From NCBI RefSeq assembly GCF_001949145.1, contig NW_019091420.1:419539-483538 (forward strand): DNA of 64,000 bases. The letters are read 5' to 3'. A program made the translations under genes and the position numbers. The notes beneath the pieces were generated by a model, which saw only the letters and a list, made by a program, of their open reading frames with translations, did no database searches and had not been told where the DNA came from. This document shows positions 16,280 through 53,392 of the stretch, piece after piece. Each line of letters starts with the position of its first letter. Position 1 is the first letter of the stretch. This stretch comes from Acanthaster planci. Taxonomy: Eukaryota; Echinodermata; Asteroidea; Valvatida; Acanthasteridae.

Positions 16280-18098
16280 ACAGACCCAGCATGACCTTGA
16301 CCCCTCCACATAACGACCACAGAAATCTCCCCTCCCCTGGTAGGCCAGCGTACATACCCACGACAACAACTTGCAAATCTCGATGGAGCCGCCCAGCAAG
16401 CTGCCCTCAGGATCCCCCAGCCCGACCCAGCCAGTACCTAGGCATCCCCCACGCGCGCATCCGAGGACGGTCTTCTCTTCAGCGTAGCTTTTCATATAGA
16501 GCCATCACAACTGCCTTCTGAATGGGTTCCTCGGTTGAAGTGACTTAGGGAAATTGGATGGACTCGCAACATTTGGAAACCATTTTGCATCACAGGCTGG
16601 CTTTGGATAGCTCTGTCCTTCGACAAAGCTCCAGAGATTTTCAATGACTCCTTTTTCAAATTCGGGTTGCACAGTGTAGAATGGTTGCGAAAATGGTGAA
16701 TGCATGTAATCATTTATTGTCTGTGTACGCTGAAGGCCCGTAAAGCCATTTGTACCAATGTAATACCCCCTCCATAACTATTAAGTTGTGTTTCCCCAAA
16801 TCCTTCATAATCCACAGTGAGATTTTTAAGGACTTTGCTAGATCAGGGAAGGTAGATTTCAGCTCTTTTTTTTTACTTGGGATTGTTGTCTCTTAAGAAT
16901 GAAGTCTAACCAAGCGGGCGTTGTTTGTGTCATGCACAACGGTGGATTTTTGTAGGATTTGAAGAAGTTTTCTCCAAATTGCACCAGGTGAGTTTGGCAT
17001 AGGCCATAAAATACAGTCGCCATCTGTCATGACTCACAAAGCAGATGGATGGCTCATGTCAATTTATTTCTGCGGCAACGCATCATTACATTCCAAAGAC
17101 CTCCCCCCCTTCCACTCAACTCCCAATTCCCTGCGTCCACAACTTCCCATAGACATGATATTGTTGTATCCCAGTGCGACCGTATTTCATTCTGATGTCC
17201 ACAGCCTGGCATCGGAGCTTGTACATTTGTTGTCAATTACTTGTGTTTTATAAACAATGTCATTTGCCTCTGAATCTCAGTTACATGAAGATATCTAATC
17301 GATGTCACTCTTAATACTACGATTAGTACATGTATTTGATAACCATCAGGTTTTCTTTAGTACTTGTATGTGTAACTCTTGACAAATTATATAAAGACGG
17401 ACAGATCACCGACGTAAGAGAAAAATATCAGCATTTTGAAAGATGTGAAAGGCCAGCAATATGATTGTTAACCGAAATATTTAAGCTACGGTGAAAGTTA
17501 CTGTTGCCAAGACTAAAATCTTGGGCAAGGATGTCTGGGCTGTTTATATATACATGTGTATTGGACATTTTGCACTCGAGCGAGGGATATTTTACGTTTT
17601 CTTGCGTGCTCTGCCTTATTTCTTCCCATTTGTAGCTAAGAATCTTTGCTAGCTGTACTGCGAAATATTTCACAGGTTGCGCGGGATTTTGTGGCGCTCC
17701 TGCCCGCTCGTGCTGCTGTTGAAATATGCTGCTATTTCACGGCACAGTTCTTTTCTAAAACGCTGCATTCATTTGTAAGTTTGCCCGTATTTTTCTGAGC
17801 AGTTCGAATTCAGTTCCTCCGAGTACCAGGCTCAAACTTTGATTCATATCTGTTACCAAGCGAAACAAGTACAGCATTGGTCTTCATAATCTACAAGTAT
17901 GTTCATTCTTCAGGCCAGAAACCTGTGTGCTTGTGCCTATCAAGGATCTCTTAAAATCATTTCCCCAAAAAATTGTGTGCTGAGTGGTTAAAAATTATAT
18001 ACCCCCTGGCCTGGTGAAAAAAAGTGACTTGAAATGTTGTCCCTGCACAGTGGCCTGAATCTTCTAACTCCACATGTTAATCAGCTCAGCGCAAATTC

Positions 18099-18265
18099 GG
18101 GCAATCCATAATAGCACGCCCCCAAGAGTTTGCAACCCGTCCTCCAATCACGGTGTGTGAAATCTGGCAACCCCATTGTCGACCCGCATTGGGTCGCCAG
18201 ATTTGGCGCATAGTGATTGGCCAGTGTATTTCAAACTCTTGGAGGTGCGCTATTGTGAAAGGCCC
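18099..18265. mobile_element. Fold-back element R3 (MITE-like)
   Basis: An imperfect inverted repeat takes up nearly the whole 167 bp. The left arm has gggcaatccataatagc, then aagagtttgcaa, tccaatcac and aaatctggc. The right arm on the other strand has gggcctttcacaatagc, aagagtttgaaa, ccaatcac and aaatctggc. A half copy is at 3651. No protein is encoded. Confidence 0.65.
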
Positions 18266-18822
18266 GTATTAAAGAAGTTTTGTTTTTCTTCACTGCACTT
18301 AAACTTTGACGTCAAGCATCACTTTGAAGTAACTCGATACTCCTGTGTTTCATTTCTTGCACTCTCCATGTTTCAGGTTTTTTTCTTTTGTCTCCATATT
18401 TTTCTTTTTGGAAGGTGTGGTTCTTGGGTATTTTGAATGTTTATGAGGGTCCCTTATTTTTTTTTCAGTCTGATGGCATTCAATCAGTTACAAAGCTAAA
18501 ATGGAGGTAAAATTCGAGTAGCAAGGGTACTTTATTTGTTGTATCCTCTTACCTCTGTTTCCCATTGTGACTTTTGTTTGCAAATCGTGAAGGTTTCACA
18601 AACGACTACGTCAATTTGCCAGGCTAATTAAAGAATTCCAGACAACTGTACATAAACTTTAAATTTAAAAACGGCTATTTTTATGGTTAATCTACAAGTT
18701 GGCGGTTGTTTCCAGACCTTTAGAACAACACGTACATGTGTTTTTCCAAATAATCAAAAAATGTGATTTCAGTTATTTCAAGTTTATTGTTTTTGTTTTT
18801 TGGTGATGTTTTCTGACTATTC

Positions 18823-18828
18823 AATAAA
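18823..18828 (+). terminator. Candidate polyadenylation signal, SERP1
   Basis: AATAAA on the + strand, 2.5 kb after the SERP1 stop codon. This would give a long 3' UTR, as vertebrate SERP1 also has. Another AATAAA lies at 20129. Choice between them cannot be made from sequence alone. Confidence 0.25.
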
Positions 18829-20394
18829 CCGTGAATTTGCCTGAAATTTATATTTGATAGTTTTGAATGATCACATTATTAAAAAATGTTCTTCCTTTTT
18901 GAGTGCTAATGAATACATTTTTGTTTGTTGGGAAGTCCAAATAATTTTTCACAAGCCGCTTTAATATTTTTCTCAACACGAAATATTGGGGTGATGATTC
19001 AATGACCCATCCTCCCCTGTCAAAAGATAGGGGTTATATATTACCCCTATCCCCTCGGGATTATATGCCAATGTCTTTAACCATCCTGTACCTAGCCCCG
19101 CAACGTAGATAAACTATGTCGCGGAAGCCTCTAATCAGAAAGTTCAGTCATTGTTGGTTGAATTTTTTTAAATTGGTGGAACACTGAGCAGTGCCTTATG
19201 AAACTAATGATCGGACTTAGGCATGCTTTTTTTTTTCTTTTTCATCGTGAAGACATTATCGACATGACACTGAACGTTGAGAAATATAGTACGGTTTGAC
19301 TAGCATTACTAGTCTTGACATAAGTTAGTCGCTCATTGTGTAAATTATCATGCCTACCAAAAAGATGATGGAGGGTCCATGTTGACAATTTTACCTTTTG
19401 GGAAGTTGCTTTTTACATAAAGTTGCGAGACTAAGACTACGGTTAACACGTTGAACATGTACAAATGCATAGTACTAGAAATGAAAAGACTAACCTACTA
19501 TCTTTGAACTGCATTTAAGATTAATTCAAAGCAAAGATTATTCACACATGTTGCGCAACTGACAGTATATTTATGATAGACGCTAACAAACTCTTTACTT
19601 GGGAGTTACATTTGTACTTCATCAAAGTTGTAATTACCCCCATACGACATTTTAGGACGCAAGTCAAAAGAGTTCTATTTCAGTGGATTCTTTTACTCTA
19701 AGGAACTACTCCGCCTACAGGTTATCAACTATCAGTATTTAGATATCAATGCACGTTCGTATCTAGAAAAAAGTATAAACTTGATGACTTTATAGACCAA
19801 CTACGGTGAATGGTTGTAATGCTTTTAAAAACTAACTGATATTGGTTAATGCAGTGAAACTTACTTGCTGATTGAGCGTATTCAGATTGAAGGACTAGCA
19901 ACATACAGTCACTAATCGAGAAGGTTCCTTTATCTTTCTAAAAAGTACTAATTATCCATGAACGAATACAAGTTGTCCAGCGATATTTAAGTGGTTTACA
20001 TCTGATTTCCTTCTCTTAAAGGCTCCAAAACAACTTACACGATTGCAGTACAGTCCTGGTTTATGTTTAAATGACACGAAGTACATATACTGCTGGTCAC
20101 TTATTTCGGTGTAAGACTTCCTAAGACAAATAAAAGAATGTATATTTTACTCATTTCAGCTCGAAATTCATTATCATCTGCAAAAACTGGACAAGAAGAC
20201 TCCCGCTAGTGATGCGAGAATGCCAGTGGATGTTCGAGTATTTCAGAGATTCGGTTGAGGTCTTCCAAAGTGATCCCGCCTGTTCACAGACAGCGTTTCA
20301 GCCGTATTGTCGGTTACGTGATCAATTAATCAGTTATTTAAATGAACGCATCATTTACTGCTTGCATAATATCACATCTGCAGAGTGATTAGGC

Positions 20395-43431
<23,037 letters not shown>

Positions 43432-46378
43432 GGTGTCCTTCTTCCCTTCGTAAACTCCTCGCTAACAAAATCTGGGAAGGGGACAGACAATAATGGATAC
43501 GGTTCCTGACTGCATTGGTGGCAAACACGTTCAACCTTTTTTCTCATGACCTTTTTCTCGTTTTTCGTACTCGGAATGTTTACTGTGTTAACTTTATAGA
43601 ACTTTTAGAACGGAGGGAAAATATTTAATGTCACCTTTTGCAAATCTGCCACGAGTTGCGCTGACAAGACGTTGCCCTTGCTATTAAGAATACAATCAAA
43701 TGGAAACTATCTTAACCTAAATCTAGTTTCTTCTCTTGATAATTAATACCCATTTTGGATGTTCGCTTAGAAAAAAGAGAACTTGAAAGAAATCACCGTC
43801 CCTACGAACTTGCTTCTAAAGTTTCATTAGCCCCAGAGTTATCAGGTATGAGTTCTCCTAGGGTGCTGTACGCGCACCTGTGCCCATTTCGAAAATCTGT
43901 CTGGGATATTTAATATTTATTTTGTGGAAAAGGCGTTCTAACGATTCTTCTCTTGCTTAACAGCTGATCAGATATTGTCCACTGCACTGTTGAATAAAGC
44001 TCACTTGGTGACAGTCTATATTTAGCAGAAACTATCACTGAACTATGAACCTGCCTGTACCATACAAACATAATCGAGGTTTTTCAATTCACAAAAGAAA
44101 ACAATTAGGCTTGTGCAAATAGAATCGTTACAATATCTCTCCATCACACCCCTGAAATTAATTTTTAACCGGGCTTCGTTTCCTTTGCGTGAGACGTTTC
44201 GGGGCAACCTATGAACCCATTAAATGCCGCAGGGTGGACACGCCCGCTTTGAAATTGAGTTTCTCCTTCAGAATAGGCAACAAATAAGCTGAATTGTGAA
44301 TTGTCGTTCGAATCCTGTAATAACAGAAACTTCTAGTTTGATACGAAGTCGTTTCAAGGGGCGATTGCGTTTACAAAGTAGCAACTAAAGCAAATAGACA
44401 GAATACAATTTTCACCTGCTTTTGCTGTATGAAAAATATCATTTACTCGCAATAAACGTTTTACATTTTAAAATCATCGCCAAAGATTTCCTCTATTAGT
44501 CTAAAAGTTCAGGCACGGCTACGAACAAAAAATGTCCTCCGTGTGGTGGATTTCATTTTGGCTTCAAATTACCTTCTTCGCGTCTTCAGCTAGAAATGTC
44601 GTGTTTGGTATTCCATAGGCGCGCAACCATCAGTCTTCGCTGACTGGGGTCGCGGGATGGCCTCTAGCGCACACCGTAGTAACGTCTAACCCACCAATTC
44701 TGCAACTGCACATAAAGATGAATATGCATCACAGTATGTGCCTATTAAATGGCAGAAATGGGCAAGCTTCAGACCTTTCACATTCTTCCTTTATCCTGGT
44801 CCCCAATAAATTCTTGTGTTTTTATTAATTAGATTATCGAATGGGAGCTGCAAGTTCCTTCCGAGTGCATGACGTCATTTCTTCAAGCCCTCATTAGATA
44901 GAATTTGTGGGCACGATGTCGTGCGCACACTCATCGTTTATCAGCCAGGGTTAACCGCTGACAAGTTTGACTCATTCCAAAGAAGTAGTTACCTAGAGAG
45001 GTAAACAGCAACAAAATGTAATCATCTTTGTCATGAGCAACATATGAGGGGGGGGGGTATTCGCGCGTCCTACTTCAAATGGGGCGTTGTCCGTGTCCCA
45101 CGGGTCATCACACGCTTTAATAAACAAAGGCGTTGTCGGGGATTACAAAACAAGAAGAACGTGTGCCGTGGAAACTATACCTTCAAATTAGATATATAAA
45201 AATGTAACTGCGTGGCTATAATCCCGGTTAAAACAGTAAGACATCGATTAGTGCCACGTTTGAGGAATCAAACATATTGTAATACATTAACTCAAACGTG
45301 AACATCTTGCTTGTTTATCGTCCATTTTAAGACAAAGTTTAATGGATAGAAATGCAACAGACGACAGGGAGAATAACGAACGTCCTTAATTATAAATCCA
45401 GAGAATGTTTGCATTAAAACAACCTTTGCAGGGGATTGCTTCGCTTAAGACGAGAAGTTGGGAACAGGCTAGTAAATATGCTCCAAACGGGGCTATGTTA
45501 CCAACAGAAAAATAATCCAGAGTTGATCCACGAAAGTATATTTAGTCCAACGCTGTTTGTGGGAGTGGTCATTTTCCCAACTTTGTTATGCCGATAGAGA
45601 TTGGAGGGTTCGCCTGTAAAGGAGGCTAACGGGTGAAGTGGTTGATATGGCGACGGTTGCGAATCACTCTGCTGTTGCAGTTGCCCGTTCAAGGGTGAAA
45701 TTAAAGCCTCACTTTGGCGCAGCCGTAGGAAATGGATTTGCCACAGTGGGATATCGCAATTGCCACTGGAAATGGCGCTTGGTTTACAGTACACGTATAA
45801 ACCAACATTGGCATCACATACTAAGCACATTCACAAAGTGAACTGGACCTCGTACGTGAAGTGGATGGAAAGATCCCAAGGGGTCATTCTAAAACAAAAG
45901 GCCTTTTTTATTCAGATAACAAAATATGAAACACTGATTTTCTGTTTCCAGTTGTTACAGACTACTGTTTGGGAACATTACGTTCACCCTCCAAACGCTT
46001 CTTAATTCTGTCTTCGTATGAATGTATATACCTGAACTATATAAGTGCTGAAAATGCCTACAAAACACCGTGCATAACTTTGATTTGATTTTATCCAAAA
46101 CGTGTAGACGTCTTATGAAATTATTGACACTTAATACGAAGCCGCCCGTAGAGAGAACCTACAAATATCCACACAAGGTCTTTGACTTCCAATTCGCAAA
46201 ATGGGTTATATTTTGGTGATCGCTCTTCAAAATAGTAACTCTCCGTATACGCGGATACTTCTGCGTAAAAGCTGATTCAAATTTACCAGAACTGACCATC
46301 AAAATGAGTTAAATTTGTCACAAAACATCGACCAACGATTTGACCGGGTTTTTACATACAGTATGAAAAGTGACTTAC

Positions 46379-46436
46379 CGAATTGATACTCTTCGAACAC
46401 AAACACCCAAATCGGTTCTTGTTCACCGAGTAACTT
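46379..46436 (-). other. Putative non-coding first exon of ABCC5
   Basis: On the minus strand a strong donor (caattcg/gtaagtcac) ends a possible exon at 46379. It could splice to an acceptor (gattttgttag, AG at 43463-43462) just upstream of the ABCC5 start codon, making a 2.9-kb intron in the 5' UTR. The 5' border is set only by the TATA box at 46461. No coding content is expected. Confidence 0.35.
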
Positions 46437-46460
46437 GGTACTGAATTAGCAGCCGTGGAA

Positions 46461-46467
46461 CTATATA
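46461..46467 (-). promoter_or_regulatory. Possible TATA box for ABCC5 first exon
   Basis: TATATAG on the minus strand, about 80 bp upstream of the donor described at 46379. An initiator-like ttcagtacc follows about 20 bp later. This is the best core-promoter arrangement seen upstream of the ABCC5 start codon; its use is inferred. Confidence 0.3.
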
Positions 46468-49400
46468 GGGTAGATCTCTGCACGCTCACCTATTGCACTG
46501 TGAACCAATCGGTCCGGCCGACGGGTAAATTGTTAACCAAACTCAGCCAAAGTTCGGGTCCATGCCCCCTTAAGGTAGTTGTTTCCAGTATCTAAATCCA
46601 ACACGCCCATTCAATGTATCGGTATTGAGCAAACATTCCAAAATATGTCTGTTATTCATCCCGGGCGCCTTCTCCCACAACCATAGTCAATCTTGGTAAA
46701 CAGCACACAGAAAGCCGACCTCAGTGAGCCGAGCTGGCGTGGATTCCCTCGGTGAAAAGAAGGAAACCAACTACGCCAACCTATATAAATGAGTAACAAG
46801 TTGCCCAGCACTGCGAGTTTACTTTGAGTCGTGTAAGACAAATCAGTAGGTTCGCCAGCTCAAGTCCTGTTGCATGATCGGGTGCCTACTGGGTAACAGA
46901 ACAGACCGGAGAGCCGGGCATGCTCTCTGTGTAATTATCGAATACACCAAAACATGGCACCCAGAAACACGCCTCGGTTATGGGATCCAGTCAATTAAGC
47001 ATCGGTGACAATTCTTGCCTAGATACCCGTAAATTACACCGGACCGAAACTATCTCTCGAAGAAGCCCAAATTTCTTTCAGTACACGTGTGGCCAGTCTC
47101 GTTTCATCTCATTAACACAGTTTTCTTCAATTTTCTTGAAAACCTGCAGAATGCGTCCGAAAAAATGAATAAATAACATCTTTGACGCTGCAAATTTGGC
47201 CGTCCTTGTGTAAGCACACGTCGTATTCAGTAACGTGTAATTTAGAGTTCATATGACATTTGTTATTTTTATTTCAACGAACGGAAACCCGTCTTGATTT
47301 GTAATTTAATGTTAAAAGATAACCAAGTGACGCGAACCGAGCTCACTTTAGTGTCATTTCCCATAAAGTTTTTTTTTTCACGTTTATGCACGAATTGTGC
47401 ACACTCAGGTCTTGCGTGTTGGTAATTAAAATGATTGTAGTGAAATTTTGAAAAGCATTTGTTTACAATCTCTGCATAAAAATAGTTTCCCCATATTACG
47501 AATATCCTATCATTCTTATTTTAAAGCCAGTAACAAGATGAAACAATAAGATTTGAATAGTGGTGAAGACCACAGCTTTGTCTTATTGGGGGCTTGGGGA
47601 TAGGAAAATGAAAGTTCAGATGTAAAAAAAGATTTCTTCACATTAGATATATTAGATTTAGAATATTATATCTAACTACAACCTATGTTAGATATTTCAG
47701 GAAACATGCAAGTCGTACGTTTGCACTATTTTGGTGCCTTGTTACAATGAAGTGCGCTCTGCCTTTTTTAACTGTCAGTATTTTTAAGGAAAACGACAAC
47801 ATGTTCTATCCAGTAACGTTAGCTTAGCTTGAGACTATTAATTTTATGAACATAAAGTCCAGTTTCTGAACACTTCTGAATTGTTCGACTGTACCACAAT
47901 TATGTATTAAATAGGCAGCGAACTTATGCAAATGAATTATTGGACTTTGATAGCGTAAGGTCATACAGATAGAGCAAAAAGCCGCCAATACACCCAGGTT
48001 AATTGTTGACAGGGAAAAATGAAATAAAGTTCGCTGCAACCATGGCAACAGATGGGCAGTTTCAGATACAAAATATACGCAATTATCTTGACGATCCACA
48101 GTGAGATTTCCTTAGAAAAAAAACTTCTGCAAAGTGGACTTTAATCGGGCAAGGCCCCGAATAAAGGAACTGAACTTCGCCCGCCCATGTTACAGTATGA
48201 ATGCTGCGATTTCATTTAGAGAGGTTAACTTGGCGACTGGGAATTCGCAGAGTGGCAGGAATTCGTGATTGGGCCTAGCATGTGATTGGGGCTGACACGG
48301 TTCCATCCGTGTATCTATAGTGACCAGATATATACGATGTAACAAAAAGCTCTCGGAGAAAATCGGGGTTCGCATTTTTCAGTCCAACAGATCCAGCAGT
48401 TTTAGAGTGTGTTTATGGCCCCTGTGCGTGGTAAGGTTGAAAGAGAGGCTCAACTTGCAATCTCTGAGTTCGTATTACGTAATGGCTTATTGCGTAACGG
48501 CTTAACCACCCTCCTTAGTAAGGGCATGGAGGAATAGAAAAATAGAGAAATAGAGGGTCTCTTCTGTTTTGCAAACTCAGCCTCGCTCTCTTTCTGCTCC
48601 GGCAATTTTGCGCAAGGGGCGAATTATTAGGCTCTATGCGCAGGCAAGCCCAAGTATAAATTGGTACCACCCCTCTTCGATTCATCAGCCGTTGACCCGC
48701 CGGCTGACCTCCGCCATAAATCATGCTTAATCGCCTTCCAGATCACTCTTAATCACCCTCAAAATGATCGGCAAAGATTGCATAAACCGACATCAAGTCC
48801 TCGACCCACTTAAAGCGACCACGGCCGCTTGCGTGCTGTATGCGCATTCCCAACCTGTGTATGCCCTTCAATTGTAAAGCAACTCAGGCACTGAGTAATC
48901 ATGTGGAACCTCTCAGGCGTGGTCGTTTTGGAGCATGTTCTTTGGAACCGAAGCGAAGGTGGTGATACAAGTCAACAGTTTTTGCAGGTTTTTAGGAGGT
49001 GGTGAGCAACACGACTTGTTATTTGCTCCCATCATTTATCAAAACTCCTTTTGGTTCCCTAGTTTTAGGCCTATACTCTTTATTAATAACAAAAGAAACA
49101 TGAAAGCACTGCATATGGTCGCATGTCCGCGCTTCAAATCTCAATAGTGAGGCGTTGTACAGCGGTAACATAAAATATTAGACGTTATTCGTCATCTCAC
49201 GTGAAATACAAGAGGCACACATTTTTGAGGCTGAATCCCGCGAAATATGAGTCTTAATTAAAGACATTAACTGTCTCCTTTCCTTATATATTACAATACT
49301 AAGATCTTAAAAGATTACCACGGAATAAAAATAAACAGTAAACGGGAAAGTAAAATTAGTAAAAACAAAAAAACAAAAACAAGCAAACATAAAAAGCATA

Positions 49401-52155
49401 AACAACGCACACATTTAAACCAAAACACAGTAACAAACAGTAATAAAGTTTGCTATCTTTCGATTTCCAGAATGAAACTTGACACGATGGGGACCAGTCA
49501 CTGATATCCACTGTGATAAGCTGGTTAAGTTTAAAAAAATAAAAGTTCTTGCGACCTGTAACATGCAACTCATTCTGTGTGGTATAACACCCTTTGAGAA
49601 ACTTCCACGACTTTAGTCGCAGTTTCAGGGCCAACAGCCAGTATCATACCCCTCACTCTCGCGGTTTCCCAGTTCTGACGTCGAACTGCACCCCCCCCCT
49701 CCCCAAGGCTTGGCCAAGACAGCGGAAAGCCAGATTCCGTATGGGTACTTTTAATGCTCCTACAACAGTGAAGGTTCCCCTTATTTTTACGATACGTGAA
49801 GCCAAATACATTCATTCCAGTAACACTGCATTATTTCGGCATCTGAGGAGTGAGCTGATGCAAAGGCGATTGTTTCCGTGTAACACGGGAGCACTGCTAC
49901 TGCGCAGTGTTATTCGAAAAGCTAACCTTGAATATTTTGCCCCGCCCACAACAAGTAAGTGTGATCAGGCGTGGGCTGCCTGATCTGAATCAGCGGTTGA
50001 GACCCCCTCTTTACTGTTTTTTACAAAACTACATTATGACCTTTCCGAGCATTTTCAAGCAAGATTCTCAGGGTTTCATCCGCATGCACTGACCTCGCCC
50101 AGCTACTGCTGTTTTTATAATGTACGGTCAAGGGGCCTGCTGTGCCACGCTGCTGACGGACTCACACCCAGAGCGGGGAGTCGCCCGCTTACCACGAGCT
50201 CCATACACGTTGGGTTTCCTGACAGTACATGTACATGTAGAAGGGTAAAGATCACGCACGTCCACCTTTCACCGACATCACACATACACGGTGAGTATAC
50301 GGTGTACCGATATAAACATTGATACGTACGGCAGTTCATTTACATATGACCCCGCTAAAAACACCAGCACGGGCGTTTTTAGATCTACCTTTCTTAAATC
50401 AAAAGTGATACACTTGAAACCTCGCGTATAGATAGTTCTCCTACTTCGTTGACATTCAAACAGTAAGACCTAATATCCCAATGTCCTTTGAGGATTTAAG
50501 CCGAATTGTGGCATTCAATTAAGTGGAACCAACATTCGGGTTTTGAAAACACGACTACTTTCGACAAATGACAAAAACTTCATTGTTGCCGTTTTTAATA
50601 CTTCTACTGTATACATAAACAGCCTTACTCTAGTCTCTGAACAGACATGAAATTTTCTTGAGATGTAAATCCTGGCATTCAGACGTCGGCGAGCTTATTT
50701 TGATAAGGACTGCGTTGTAAACAGAAATCGGTTCGTTATCGGTCCGGCGGGGTATGGTTCTTTTATCTTCTTTTTTTCTGTCTGCGTTTCCCATTTCTAC
50801 TTCTGCTCTCACATTGCCTATATCATTTGTATGGGGCGGCCAGCGTCTGACTGTTCAACACTCTTGCAGCATTTCACCTGAAAACGTACTTCGGGGGCCT
50901 ACATCTATCCATACACTTCAGAGGGTCCTACTTTTACTTAGCATTTAGATTTGACTAATTGATGTTTGATTACAAGCAAGAATTTTTAACAATTCCAGAG
51001 ATAGTTTCAGTACTCTACTGGTACTGAAGCAGAAACTTGAATACGAAAGATCAGACTGTGCTAGTTGGGGTGAAAAACTCAGTCCGCCGGATTACACAAT
51101 GCCCCATTGTCGAGTAAACGGATGGACTACTTGTCAAGCCTAAAACCTTTTACACTTCTAGAAAAAAAGGCAATTTGGAAGTTTTAAATCTGATCGTACA
51201 ACTTGCGATAATTCAATGCATGGACAGGGAAACGAACTCAGAGAGATCTGTGACAGTGAACGTGCCACCGTGGACTGTACCCGTACCGTGACCGCGTAGT
51301 ACATTGTACACAGCCCCTATAAGCTGCTGAGACTTTATCGGTGTCATGAACGTCAGCCTGAGCTCAGGTTAGTGCAAGTCCCATCTGTGGGGAGTCATAA
51401 AAACTACCGAGGTCTTTTGAGTATTTAAAGGCTTCGGTTTCATATCAGGTCAGACGCTGCGTGACTCCAGTATTTTCAGTGGTCGCGGCTCAGTGTGGAA
51501 AGTCGTGTGCTGGGTCCATTCGGCTCTCCGGTACTGTGAAATCGAGATCCGACCTGAAAGGGTAATATATTTGGCTCGAAATTTCAAGTTTTGGTGCTTC
51601 GAGCCAAAGACAAAGCCAACGTCGAGATCTACAGTCTAATAGTAACTCTAAAATCAATCGTGATGAAAAGGAATGTACCAATGCATACACGTAATGCCTG
51701 TCTACCGACATAATTGCAAAAACACCTGTCTGGCAACAGGTGTAAACAAGCCACACTGCCGTAACTTTTACTTGCCACCCGTACAGTTCTACTAGCTAAC
51801 GAATGCACTCCGTCAACGTAGCCCTTCAAAACCATTATGCACCCATACAATAGTGTCATCAACACATCTCCATTAAGCCATGTGCAAGGTACAGAATTGA
51901 GAAAGATTCACCATCCCGAAATACTATTAAAAACTTCCCAAGAATGGACATTTATTTTAATTGGTCATAGGCCTAAAGATCAGTGTAACCGTAGTAATGC
52001 GCCTGAAAAGTAAAGTGGGCAGGACCAGGGGAGGTCCGCCAGAACACTGCACCGCGTGATTATATGAGGTGTGCGGGAAAGTTTTCAATTTATCATGCGA
52101 TGATCAAAACAAGCATATGGGCCTCAAACCCGGAAGAAAAAGTAAGAGCACTTAC

Positions 52156-52255
52156 CGCCGTCTTGAAGTTGTGCAAGCGAGCGGGTTCTACGGATGAATG
52201 AGATGGGAGCCCCAAGGTTCAAAAGGAGCAGGTTTCACCTCGTAACTTTTGTACA
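52156..52255 (-). other. Candidate distal first exon (alternative promoter)
   Basis: On the minus strand a segment ends at a good donor (gacggcg/gtaagtgctc). Just upstream, around 52300-52400, the sequence is GC-richer with a CCAAT motif (agccaatgag on the + strand). It could be a distal 5' UTR exon of ABCC5 or an unrelated transcript. The 5' border is arbitrary. Confidence 0.2.
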
Positions 52256-53076
52256 GCCCAGACCCCCCTCATGTGACGCATATTCAGAGTCACTGTTAAT
52301 GCGCATGCACGCTCTGCCGAGCAGTTAGCCAATGAGAGCGAGGGGTCGGCAGCCTTACGCCATCCTGGGAGCTTCGCACACCGTGAACTTTGACTCCGTC
52401 GGTAATTTTTGGAGGGCAGTGTGTGAAAAGTCAAGTTCACCTCCTTGCACTGATTGTTACTTGAGACGATAGAAAATAAACCTATCGCTCGAAACGCCGA
52501 TGACAGATGATTTGGGCTGATAGTGTGCTGAGATACAGAAGATTTTCTGGAGCTTTTTTTTCAAAACAAGTTGAAATTTGCCTTTCCTCGTCTGTTGTTT
52601 GAAGTATTAACATTTGCTGTGACTCTTGATGGCACCCAATCATTACTGGCGGATTGATCAGGAGACTATCTGCAACTAAATTTTGACGCAAGCGCTACAT
52701 TCTTAGTAAATAAGATTTCAAGTTCATACTCAGATGTTTTCAAATACTTTGACACAAAATGTTGACGTACTAGGACCAGTATTATCATCTATCGAAATCC
52801 TTGTACATGCACTTCGTTAAGCATTTCATCAACAGACGTGCATAAAGTTAATTCATGTATTCCCGCTAAGCAACTGCATGGGACAATGGTGGTATTAAAG
52901 TAATGCTGAGAGTAGGACCTCAATAATAAAATACTTCCTGTATAAGTCGTCAGAGGGGTGTATTTTATAGCAACAGTCTTCAGCTGAGCATCGACCTATG
53001 TAGGACTCCAGAAATACTCCAATGTAATTCCTGCAGCGAGCACTGCCCCATTCCGACGACTGACATGTCACGTGAC

Positions 53077-53392
53077 CAGTGGCGTATCCAGCGGGAGTCC
53101 CCACAGGAGGAAACCCCCCCCCGACAGATTTTGTTTTTCACTTTTATTTTCATTTAATATTTGATTATCAAATTTGTATTTTAATATTTATGTACTGAAT
53201 ACTGTCACCAAAGCCCAAAGAAAATAACATCAGGAAATGAAAGCCAGGATGTCGAGGCCGTAAGGCTCTTGATCTTTTTCGTTTTTGTTTTTGTTTTTTT
53301 TCCCCAAAGCCCAAAGCTGCATTGGCTTTTGAAGCTTTTGAATTTGCCCCTCCCCTCCCCCCCCCTGACACCAAAAGCTGGATACGGCGCTG
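53077..53392. mobile_element. MITE R2, second copy
   Basis: Ends cagtggcgtatccagc and gctggatacggcgctg, collinear with the copy at 39904 through aggatgtcg, caaagcccaaagc and ctgacaccaaaagctgg. It is about 316 bp and longer mainly by an A/T-rich insert near 53140-53200. No target-site duplication could be made out. Confidence 0.68.

Larger units (their letters stand above)
16280..20394. other. Convergent 3' region of SERP1 (+) and ABCC5 (-)
   Basis: Some 4.1 kb between two stop codons facing each other, presumably shared by their 3' UTRs and AT-rich spacer. It contains the fold-back at 18099 and AATAAA signals on the + strand at 18823 and 20129. On the minus strand AATAAA occurs at 18531-18536 and 18783-18788, which would imply a 1.6-1.9 kb ABCC5 3' UTR. 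No canonical minus-strand signal was found nearer to the ABCC5 stop. No exon was recognised. Confidence 0.45.

Noticed and set aside
49594-49983. A 129-codon + frame
   Set aside because: No recognisable domain, no codon bias and no splice or promoter context; it could be chance.
50165-50230. A possible minus-strand mini exon ending at a gtaagc donor (ATG GAG CTC GTG)
   Set aside because: Only four codons with no partner exon that could be identified; the donor alone is not enough.
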